Part shown: piece by piece, positions 1-5,245 of the stretch
Position numbering within the stretch: position 1 is the first letter of the stretch
How the letters are laid out: the number at the start of each line of letters is the position of its first letter
DNA from: Pectinatus sp.
GTDB lineage: Bacteria > Bacillota > Negativicutes > Selenomonadales > Selenomonadaceae
DNA: 12,538 nucleotides
Direction: 5' to 3'
NCBI GenBank assembly: GCA_020025135.1
Contig: JAHHSQ010000036.1
Coordinates: forward strand, 1 to 12,538
Made by a program: the position numbers and the translations under genes
The notes under the pieces: model-generated
Database searches by the model: none
The model's input: the letters and a program-made list of their open reading frames with translations, nothing else
Told to the model about the DNA's origin: nothing

Positions 1-435
1 CAATTAACTAATACTCCTGGCACCTTACCTAGTATTCTGCATACTGCTATGCAGAGAGCTAAAAAACAACCACAAAGCGTCTCGACGGTTATCGCAGCAC
101 AGGGTAATCTTTTCATTGCCAAACTCCGGCAACGACTTAATTATCTCAGCGTTATTGTCACCCTAGCGCCACTACTAGGATTACTGGGAACAATCCTCGG
201 CATGATTTCTACATTTAATATTTTTCATTTACAAAACGGTCAACCGCTAGCTATAACTGGTGGCATTGGGGAAGCTTTAATTGCCACAGCTACCGGTCTC
301 TGTATTGCCGTTACAGCCCTTATCTGTCATGCCTATTTTTCTGCCCGACTAGACAAAATCATCACTGATTTAGAGTTCACTTCTTCTGTCTTAGAAGACG
401 CTATCGCTTGCGAATTTCAACGAGGTATAAAATGA
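1..435 (+). CDS. exbB: ExbB/TolQ/MotA-family proton channel subunit, 5-prime truncated by window edge
   Basis: The frame is open from the first base and ends at a TGA at 433-435, so 144 C-terminal residues are visible and the true start lies outside the window. An internal ATG at 49 is not the likely start. The visible part has two hydrophobic segments: one around a PLLGLLGTILGM motif, typical of the MotA/TolQ/ExbB proton-channel domain, and a second around a GGIGEALIATATGL motif, which matches the conserved GI..AL..TA.GL signature. In the family, ExbB forms a pentameric inner-membrane channel which, with ExbD, uses the proton motive force to drive TonB-dependent outer-membrane transport. The stop overlaps the exbD start (ATGA), so the two are translationally coupled. 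TolQ is the main alternative name, but no tol genes are seen nearby. Confidence 0.88.
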   Translation, partial: QLTNTPGTLPSILHTAMQRAKKQPQSVSTVIAAQGNLFIAKLRQRLNYLSVIVTLAPLLGLLGTILGMISTFNIFHLQNGQPLAITGGIGEALIATATGLCIAVTALICHAYFSARLDKIITDLEFTSSVLEDAIACEFQRGIK

Positions 436-839
436 AATTTAGCAATAAGCGTCTGACCAAACAACCTTCTTTAGTCATCATTCCCATGATTGATATTATG
501 TTCTTCCTACTGGTATTCTTTATGCTCAGTACCATGTATATGGTGACATTGCATACCATACCAGTGCAACTTCCGACCGTCCAAAATGCCACTGTCGCAA
601 ATAAAACTGTCATTTTAAATGTCACCCTTCAGCGAGACGGTTCGGTTTGGCTAAACCAAGAGAAAATGACCCAAGAAGCCTTATTTCAAACATTGCAACA
701 GAAGATGTCTCACCACATCAATTTTTCTCTTTTAATCAGTGCCGATAAAAATATAAACTATGGTCAAGTGGTAAAATTTATGGATACCTTACATAGTGTC
801 GGCATCAATAATTTTGCCTTATCAGTAGAAAAAACTTAA
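432..839 (+). CDS. exbD: ExbD/TolR-family biopolymer transport protein
   Basis: This 135-residue protein starts at ATG 432, overlapping the exbB stop, with a GAGG ribosome binding site at 422-425. An in-frame upstream start at 408 lies inside exbB and lacks a binding site. It has the ExbD layout: a short basic cytoplasmic N-terminus, one transmembrane helix at about residues 15-37, then a periplasmic domain. The helix carries PMIDIMFFLLVFFM, with D21 at the position of the essential proton-carrying aspartate of ExbD/TolR. It partners the upstream ExbB in a proton-driven motor. A downstream tonB is not in the window; mscS follows instead after 15 bp. Confidence 0.88.
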   Translation: MKFSNKRLTKQPSLVIIPMIDIMFFLLVFFMLSTMYMVTLHTIPVQLPTVQNATVANKTVILNVTLQRDGSVWLNQEKMTQEALFQTLQQKMSHHINFSLLISADKNINYGQVVKFMDTLHSVGINNFALSVEKT

Positions 840-854
840 GAAAGAGGTGTTTAT

Positions 855-1928
855 ATGGACTGGAGTATTCTCTCTTATGCCATCGCTGAAAACAGCTGGC
901 GGCATATTTTTCACGTTTTACTCATCCCCGTTCTGGTGCAAATCGTCGCCATCATCATCGGCAAGGTTATCAATCGTTTTGTAGAGAAAAAGATTGCGGC
1001 CTATATCGACCACAATACTATCTCTTTCGTCTTTGCCAATGCCGTAAAGGGGTTGGCTGTTGCTTGGTGCTGTGCTATTGGACTCTACTGGACCATTAAT
1101 TCCATAGATTTATTGCACCCCACTTTAAAGTATATCCTTTCTTCTATTCTCTATACTCTCATCGTTTACTCCATGACACGTGTTGCTGCCCGCACTATTA
1201 CCGGCATGATGGATTTACATATTCAAAAGGGTTCCGATACTACACAAGCAACTTCTCTATTAGATAATATTGTCACCTTTATCATCTACTCTACTGGCGT
1301 CATCATCGTCTTACAACATATTGGCATTTCCATCACGCCATTTATCACCGCTCTCGGCGTCGGCGGTATGGCCGTAGCTTTGGGTTTACAAGACACTCTC
1401 GCCAATATTTTCGCCGGAATCTACATCATTCTTTCCAAACAGTTAAAAATCTACGATTTCATCAAATTAAACAGCGGCGAAGAAGGGCAAGTCGTAGACA
1501 TCACTTGGCGTTTTACCAAAATTCAATCGCCATCTAATAATCTCATCATTGTTCCAAACAAAAATATTTCTTCTAATATATTGACCAATTACAATATGCC
1601 AGAACAATACATGACTGTCATGTTAACTGTGGGTGTCAGTTACGATAGTGATTTAGATTTCGTTGAAAAGGTAACTATTGAAACGGCCACCGAAGTTTTG
1701 ATGATGATTGAAAAAAAAGTAGATTATAAACCAGTGGTTCGCTTCTTTGAATTTGCCGACTGCAGTATCAATTTTCGCGTCATTTTAGAAACAAATCATT
1801 ACCTAAATCAATACGCCTTAAAACACGAGTTAATTAAAGGCCTCACTAGACGTTACCGCCAAGAAAATATCGATATGCCTTATCCTATCCGCACTGTCAT
1901 CATGCAAGAACCGGAAAACAATAATTAA
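855..1928 (+). CDS. mscS: Small-conductance mechanosensitive channel (MscS family)
   Basis: This is a 357-residue inner-membrane protein. Hydrophobic segments lie near residues 17-38, 60-80, 92-112, 137-155 and 160-192. The last is the pore-lining helix, with small residues packed as ALGVGGMAVALGLQDTLANIFAG, followed by the beta domain (GEEGQVVDITWRFTKI, then NN.IIVPN), both diagnostic of MscS. The C-terminus ends in IDMPYPIRTV, the usual closing motif of the family. MscS channels open under membrane tension and release solutes during hypo-osmotic shock. It has about two more predicted N-terminal helices than E. coli MscS, as is common for the YnaI/YbdG-like branch. It starts at ATG 855 with GAGGTG at 844-849, only 15 bp after exbD, so it is probably cotranscribed with exbBD. 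Confidence 0.93.
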   Translation: MDWSILSYAIAENSWRHIFHVLLIPVLVQIVAIIIGKVINRFVEKKIAAYIDHNTISFVFANAVKGLAVAWCCAIGLYWTINSIDLLHPTLKYILSSILYTLIVYSMTRVAARTITGMMDLHIQKGSDTTQATSLLDNIVTFIIYSTGVIIVLQHIGISITPFITALGVGGMAVALGLQDTLANIFAGIYIILSKQLKIYDFIKLNSGEEGQVVDITWRFTKIQSPSNNLIIVPNKNISSNILTNYNMPEQYMTVMLTVGVSYDSDLDFVEKVTIETATEVLMMIEKKVDYKPVVRFFEFADCSINFRVILETNHYLNQYALKHELIKGLTRRYRQENIDMPYPIRTVIMQEPENNN

Positions 1929-1951
1929 TAAATATGCAATTTTTTATTAAT

Positions 1952-1983
1952 AAAATGAAAAAATATTAAATTTCTTTCATTTT
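1952..1983 (+). terminator. Weak AT-rich hairpin after mscS
   Basis: AAAATGAAA (1952-1960) is perfectly complementary to TTTCATTTT (1975-1983) around a 14-nt loop, 24 bp after the mscS stop. The stem is AT-rich and no clean T-run follows, so it is at best a weak or partial terminator of the exb-mscS transcript. Confidence 0.3.
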
Positions 1984-2008
1984 GGGATAGCATAAAATAG
2001 TATTTTTG

Positions 2009-2017
2009 TGATATAAT
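2009..2017 (+). promoter_or_regulatory. Extended -10 promoter for atpI / atp cluster
   Basis: TGATATAAT is a perfect extended -10 element (TGnTATAAT). No good -35 is seen at the usual spacing, which is tolerated with an extended -10. Transcription would start near 2024 and give a leader of about 130 nt before atpI. This is the first plausible promoter after mscS. Confidence 0.6.
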
Positions 2018-2040
2018 GATATCCGATATTGACGGCGGTA

Positions 2041-2126
2041 TTTTACCTACTTTTGCGTAGAATGTAAAGTACTGTAAGCTATGTGTATTTGCTAAATAAA
2101 ATCTTTCTTTTGCGAAAGCGTTTTAT
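2041..2126 (+). promoter_or_regulatory. Structured atpI leader with two stem-loops sharing one loop sequence
   Basis: Stem-loop 1 pairs TTTAC-CTAC (2042-2050) with GTAG (2057-2060) and GTAAA (2064-2068), with an AAT bulge. Stem-loop 2 pairs ATAAAA (2096-2101) with TTTTAT (2121-2126) and CTTTC (2103-2107) with GAAAG (2114-2118). Both hexaloops are TTTTGC closed by a C-G pair. Stem-loop 2 ends 15 nt before the atpI ribosome binding site (AAAGGA, 2141-2146). Function is unknown; it does not match a riboswitch class I recognise. Confidence 0.45.
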
Positions 2127-2153
2127 CTGCCAGTTATCAAAAAGGACACTCAT

Positions 2154-2531
2154 ATGCAACATTTTAAAACTTTTTACATACCAAATATTGTAAAAGAACT
2201 TTCGATAGCCACAATATTTTTTATTGTCATTTTTTACATAAAGGAAATCTTAATCCTTACACCGCTTTTATTACTCGGCTATGTCGGTGCTGTTTGTTAC
2301 TTTTTTATGACCGCAGAAAGATTAAAAAAGGCCGTTGGGCAAAACACTAAATCTGCTAAAAAAGGCAGTCGAATTGGTTCTGTTTTGCGCAGTGTGGTTT
2401 TATTTCTTTCCCTGGCTTTGGCCATTAAAATTTCCAAGCTAGCGCTTATAGTTTTTGTCATAGGTTTTTTCTTCTGCTATGGTGTTATCCTTTTTAATAT
2501 GATTTTATTCTCTTATCGAGAAGTAAAGTAG
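2154..2531 (+). CDS. atpI: ATP synthase subunit I (AtpI family)
   Basis: This 125-residue, almost wholly hydrophobic protein has about four predicted transmembrane helices (roughly residues 14-30, 32-52, 74-92 and 95-118), with a basic loop rich in K/R/S between the second and third. Size, topology and position at the head of the atp cluster fit AtpI, which in other bacteria assists c-ring assembly and has been linked to Mg2+ supply. Sequence conservation in AtpI is low, so the call leans on context. The start is ATG 2154 with AAAGGA 7 bp upstream. Unusually, a strong terminator-like hairpin follows directly after the stop, separating it from atpB by 381 bp. Confidence 0.72.
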   Translation: MQHFKTFYIPNIVKELSIATIFFIVIFYIKEILILTPLLLLGYVGAVCYFFMTAERLKKAVGQNTKSAKKGSRIGSVLRSVVLFLSLALAIKISKLALIVFVIGFFFCYGVILFNMILFSYREVK

Positions 2532-2533
2532 CT

Positions 2534-2559
2534 TATAAAACCCCAGATGGGGTTTTATA
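2534..2559 (+). terminator. Hairpin terminator directly after atpI
   Basis: An 11-bp perfect stem with four consecutive G-C pairs is formed by ATAAAACCCC (2535-2544) and GGGGTTTTAT (2549-2558), plus one outer T-A pair, with an AGAT tetraloop. The four Ts lie inside the 3-prime arm with no long T-run after, so it could be a partial terminator or a processing/stability hairpin. It would make atpI levels differ from those of atpB-C. Confidence 0.6.
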
Positions 2560-2688
2560 CATAGGAAGTTTTCACTCTAGCATATTAAATAGCAATTTTC
2601 TGTTATTTATCAAAAAATCCATCTTGTTGATTATATTATGTAATACTAATACATCTTTTTATTCACTCCCAATGGACATTCAGACATA

Positions 2689-2694
2689 TATAAT
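2689..2694 (+). promoter_or_regulatory. Candidate -10 element upstream of atpB
   Basis: TATAAT matches the -10 consensus exactly, but no convincing -35 lies 16-18 bp upstream. A promoter somewhere in 2560-2912 is expected if the atpI hairpin terminates transcription. In this AT-rich stretch a chance match is possible. Confidence 0.3.
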
Positions 2695-2709
2695 TATACA
2701 AAGAGAATT

Positions 2710-2892
2710 TTGTTAGAGGAGATATTACACGAGCGACATCTTAACAACGCCAAAGCTCTTTTGGCAAATGTCCCGCAGAAAATTTCTATCAATAGTAGTG
2801 GGGAAAGGCATTCTGCCCTAGCTATAGTTATTTCGTCAATAGAAATAATTATAGTTAAATCTTTTATCAAAGAATATGCCTATTATCTGTAA
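2710..2892 (+). CDS. Doubtful 60-codon ORF between atpI and atpB
   Basis: This open frame would start with TTG at 2710 and encode 60 residues: a charged N-terminal half followed by an isoleucine-rich hydrophobic stretch. I do not recognise it. There is only a weak binding site (AAGAGAA) before the TTG, and the second half is occupied by a 16-bp inverted repeat (2819-2857), which is more typical of RNA structure than of coding sequence. It could be a leader peptide, a gene remnant or no gene at all. It ends 20 bp before atpB. Confidence 0.15.
   Translation: MLEEILHERHLNNAKALLANVPQKISINSSGERHSALAIVISSIEIIIVKSFIKEYAYYL
2819..2857 (+). repeat. Long inverted repeat / hairpin upstream of atpB
   Basis: TAGCTATAGTTATTTC (2819-2834) pairs along 16 positions with GAAATAATTATAGTTA (2842-2857), with two G.U wobbles and no mismatch, around a 7-nt loop GTCAATA. 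It lies 43-80 nt before the atpB ribosome binding site, in the probable atpB leader. No T-run follows, so it is not a standard terminator. Confidence 0.6.
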
Positions 2893-2912
2893 TACATTGA
2901 AGGAGTGGTTTT

Positions 2913-3587
2913 ATGTCTCATGGTGCGACTCAAGGACTAACCATATTGGGAATGCCGGTAGACCTGCATATCCTGATAATGACATGGATGGTCATGGCAG
3001 TCGTTGTTTTACTTGCATTTATTGCCACACGCAATTTGACTGAAGTTCCAACTGGCATGCAAAATGTATTCGAATGGATTATCAGTGCCTTGAACGGACA
3101 GGTTTCTGCTAGTTTGGGAGAACGTGGTCCGGCTGTAGCGCCGTTCTTCGTCTCACTTTTCTTATTCATTCTCATCGCCAACTGGTGGGGACTAGTACCA
3201 GGGATGACCTCCCCGACACGCTCTTTAAACACTAACTTTGGGGTAGCCGTAGTCGTCGTCATTCTCTTACATCTTTTGGGATTATATTACAAAGGATTCA
3301 AATACATTAAGCACTTTTTTGAACCAATTTTCCCTTTTGTCGTCATCAACTTGTTGGAAGAAATAGTAAAACCGATTACGTTATCATTTCGTTTATTTGG
3401 TAATATTCTAGCCGGTGAAGTTCTCATTCACATCTTGCCACAGATATTGCCAAATGTCTTTTTAGAAGTTATCCCCGGCGTAGTTTGGCTCGGTTTCAGT
3501 CTCTTCGTCGGCGTCATTCAGGCTTTTATCTTTACGATATTATCAGTTTCTTATTTCGCTAATGCCGTGAAAGAGTCTGAAGATTAA
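2913..3587 (+). CDS. atpB: F0F1 ATP synthase subunit a
   Basis: This 224-residue integral membrane protein is the stator half of the ion channel beside the c-ring. The conserved helix carries KPITLSFRLFGNILAGE, with R160 at the position of the essential stator arginine, followed by the C-terminal helix with the family Q (VIQAFIFTILS). Earlier segments include ANWWGLVPG, also typical of subunit a. Length is normal for Firmicutes. The start is ATG 2913 with AAGGAG at 2900-2905. It begins the main atpB-C block and is followed by atpE after 77 bp. Confidence 0.97.
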   Translation: MSHGATQGLTILGMPVDLHILIMTWMVMAVVVLLAFIATRNLTEVPTGMQNVFEWIISALNGQVSASLGERGPAVAPFFVSLFLFILIANWWGLVPGMTSPTRSLNTNFGVAVVVVILLHLLGLYYKGFKYIKHFFEPIFPFVVINLLEEIVKPITLSFRLFGNILAGEVLIHILPQILPNVFLEVIPGVVWLGFSLFVGVIQAFIFTILSVSYFANAVKESED

Positions 3588-3597
3588 ATTTGGTAAA

Positions 3598-3620
3598 TTG
3601 CCTAAAATTTTCCTAGGCAA
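3598..3620 (+). repeat. Hairpin in the atpB-atpE spacer
   Basis: TTGCCTA (3598-3604) and TAGGCAA (3614-3620) form a 7-bp perfect stem with a 9-nt loop, 29 nt before the atpE ribosome binding site (AGGAGG, 3649-3654). It may act as an mRNA processing or stability element allowing high c-subunit synthesis. Confidence 0.4.
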
Positions 3621-3664
3621 GATTATAAATTATCATATATATTTTTTTAGGAGGATCTTTTTTA

Positions 3665-3925
3665 ATGGAAAGTGTATTGCAAAATCAATTAGTAGTAGTA
3701 ACAGCTTTGGTATCTGTATGTTTCATGGTAACTTTGGCGGCAGTAGCAGCAGCATTCAGCGATAGCTATGTAACTGGTAAATTAATCGATGGTATTTCTC
3801 GTCAGCCAGAAGCTAAAAATGCTCTCTTCGTCAACACCTTGATTTCTGTAGGTCTTATCGAAGCTATGCCAATCATGGCACTCGTAGTTGCACTTATCAT
3901 CCTCAGTGCTATCAAAGTTTTATAA
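3665..3925 (+). CDS. atpE: F0F1 ATP synthase subunit c
   Basis: This 86-residue double-helix hairpin protein forms the rotor ring. The polar loop is SRQPEAKN (residues 45-52). The ion-binding carboxylate is E66 in GLIEAMP, with proton-type neighbours A67 and M68 in place of the S/T pair of classic Na+ rings. In helix 1 the usual glycine pattern is replaced: the stretch AAVAAAFSDSYVTGK aligns so that the conserved glycine positions are A, A, S and S. D33 falls exactly 33 residues before E66, the position of Q32 in Ilyobacter and E32 in the two-carboxylate Fusobacterium ring. The start is ATG 3665 with a strong AGGAGG. Hairpins flank the gene on both sides. Confidence 0.97.
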   Translation: MESVLQNQLVVVTALVSVCFMVTLAAVAAAFSDSYVTGKLIDGISRQPEAKNALFVNTLISVGLIEAMPIMALVVALIILSAIKVL

Positions 3926-3947
3926 TCAGACGAAAATTTTTAATTTC

Positions 3948-3985
3948 AATACACACGGTGATGTGCAAACATCGCCGTTTGTATT
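3948..3985 (+). repeat. GNRA-capped hairpin after atpE
   Basis: Seventeen positions at 3948-3964 pair with 3969-3985 with a single mismatch (C3954 opposite T3979) and one G.U, closed by a GCAA tetraloop. It lies 22 nt after the atpE stop. No T-run follows, so it looks like an mRNA-stabilising or processing hairpin more than a terminator. Its 3-prime end overlaps the -35 of the candidate promoter described next. Confidence 0.6.
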
Positions 3986-4007
3986 GCCTATTCAACTAAC
4001 ATATAGT
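3979..4007 (+). promoter_or_regulatory. Candidate promoter between atpE and atpF
   Basis: A weak -35 TTGTAT (3979-3984) is followed after exactly 17 bp by TATAGT (4002-4007), five of six matches to the -10 consensus. Transcription would start near 4014, directly before a series of stem-loops. Confidence is limited by the poor -35. Confidence 0.35.
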
Positions 4008-4013
4008 GTATCT

Positions 4014-4128
4014 TTAAAAGTTTGTATGTAAACCGCAGAAACTGTGGAGATAGCTTGGTCAAAATAGATTTTGTATCTAGTTCCCAAGAAGCCCTCATTT
4101 GATGCTCAGCATTGGATGAGGGTAGTTT
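4014..4128 (+). ncRNA. Candidate structured RNA (leader or small RNA) in the atpE-atpF gap
   Basis: The 260-bp gap between atpE and atpF holds no credible ORF but several helices in a row. CCGCAG/CTGTGG (4033-4047) has a AAA loop. CTTGG (4054-4058) pairs with CCAAG (4084-4088) and encloses TAGAT/ATCTA (4065-4079). Finally a 14-bp stem (4092-4105 with 4109-4122, three wobbles, TCA loop) is followed by TAGTTTTC. The last helix resembles an intrinsic terminator with a short T-run. With the promoter candidate this predicts an RNA of about 115 nt, or a cis-acting leader attenuating atpF. I cannot assign it to a known family; 6S RNA was considered but not supported. Boundaries are estimates. Confidence 0.4.
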
Positions 4129-4186
4129 TCAAAAAAAGTGAATTTCTCATTTGAGAAAGAAATATGCTATACAAGGAGACGGTAAA

Positions 4187-4690
4187 TTGGTTAGTATTGA
4201 TGGAACGCTTTTTGCGCAAATCGTCAATTTCATTGTACTAGTCATCCTGATAAGAGTATTCGTATACAAGCCAGTAGTCAAAGTAATGCACGAACGCGAA
4301 GCTAAAATCGCGCATTCTATCGATGCTGCAGCGCGTGATGCTAAAGAAGCTCAAGAGCTTTTGACCAAGTATAAAGCCCAATTAGAAGAAGCCCGCGCCG
4401 AAGCACAAGAAATCGTCGACAAGGCTTTAAAGCGCGCTCAGGATGAATACAACGCTGCTGTGAACAACACCAAGCAAGAAATTGAAGAAATGAAAGCAAC
4501 CGCTAAGAAAGAAATCGAACAGGAACGCGAACAAGCGGCCTTACAATTAAAAGGCGAAATTGTCACCTTATCTCTCATGGCTGCCAACAAAGTCATCGCT
4601 GCCAACATGGATAGTGACAAGAACAAGAAATTGGTCAGCGATTTTGTCGACAAATTAGATGAAAATAAGCTGGGTGGCTTATCATGTTAA
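4187..4690 (+). CDS. atpF: F0F1 ATP synthase subunit b
   Basis: This 167-residue peripheral-stalk subunit has one N-terminal transmembrane helix (about residues 8-26, FAQIVNFIVLVILIRVFVY) followed by a long charged alpha-helical, coiled-coil stalk rich in A, E, K and Q. The start chosen is TTG 4187, which has AAGGAG at 4173-4178 with 8-nt spacing and gives the normal family N-terminus (MVSIDGTLFAQ). An in-frame TTG at 4151 would add 12 residues, lies within a small hairpin (4143-4158) and would put the binding site inside the gene. The end overlaps atpH by 7 bp, implying translational coupling. In the complex it ties delta and F1 to subunit a. Confidence 0.95.
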   Translation: MVSIDGTLFAQIVNFIVLVILIRVFVYKPVVKVMHEREAKIAHSIDAAARDAKEAQELLTKYKAQLEEARAEAQEIVDKALKRAQDEYNAAVNNTKQEIEEMKATAKKEIEQEREQAALQLKGEIVTLSLMAANKVIAANMDSDKNKKLVSDFVDKLDENKLGGLSC

Positions 4691-5226
4691 ATATCGGTTT
4701 GATTAAAAAATACGCTAAAGCAGCTTTAGAATTAGCTCAAGAAGAAAAGCAACTGCTCGTCTATGACGAACAGTTGGCAAAAATAGCCGTACTCTTCCGC
4801 GACAATCCGAATTTAGTTGCTTTTCTCGATAATCCACAGATAAAACCAGCTGATAAAACGGTCGTCATGAAAAAAATCATTGGCGAGGATTATTTACCTA
4901 GTATTAGCAACTTCATCTACTTGTTAATCGATAAGAAACGCATTTCTCTCTTGTCAGAAATTATCGAAGAATTTCATGCCTTAGCAAATGAAGCCCGTAA
5001 TATTGAAACTGTACATATTACGACCGCTTTTCCGCTTTCTGAAGAACAAATAACATCTTTAACTCAAAAAATCGAAAATTTGCTCTGTAAGAAATTACAA
5101 CTAAACATAAAGGTTGATAATACCATCGTCGGTGGTATCGTGATGAAAATCGGCGATAGACTCATTGATGGTAGTATAATTAGCCGACTTAAATCCATCA
5201 GAAATGAATTGATGGCAAATTATTAA
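4684..5226 (+). CDS. atpH: F0F1 ATP synthase subunit delta
   Basis: This 180-residue protein is the usual length for the OSCP/delta family. The N-terminal helical domain begins with IKKYAKAALELA, and the C-terminus contains the conserved VGGIVMKIGDRLIDGSIISRLKSI block, which closely matches the delta signature (GG...IGD...DGS...L). It sits on top of F1 and binds the b-subunit dimer. The start is ATG 4684, inside the end of atpF, preceded by GGTGG. It is followed by atpA after 19 bp. Confidence 0.95.
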   Translation: MLNIGLIKKYAKAALELAQEEKQLLVYDEQLAKIAVLFRDNPNLVAFLDNPQIKPADKTVVMKKIIGEDYLPSISNFIYLLIDKKRISLLSEIIEEFHALANEARNIETVHITTAFPLSEEQITSLTQKIENLLCKKLQLNIKVDNTIVGGIVMKIGDRLIDGSIISRLKSIRNELMANY

Positions 5227-5245
5227 TTGGGGTGACTAAAGTTTT

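Noticed and set aside
401..625. Minus-strand 74-codon frame over exbB-exbD
   Set aside because: It lies antisense to two clear genes and has no independent support.
4014..4128. 6S RNA or a tRNA in the atpE-atpF gap
   Set aside because: No cloverleaf or proper T-arm is found, and the length and lack of a long terminal closing stem do not fit 6S RNA. Left as an unclassified structured RNA candidate.
4151..4186. TTG at 4151 as the atpF start
   Set aside because: It lies in a small hairpin without a binding site, while TTG 4187 has AAGGAG at proper spacing and gives the family N-terminus.
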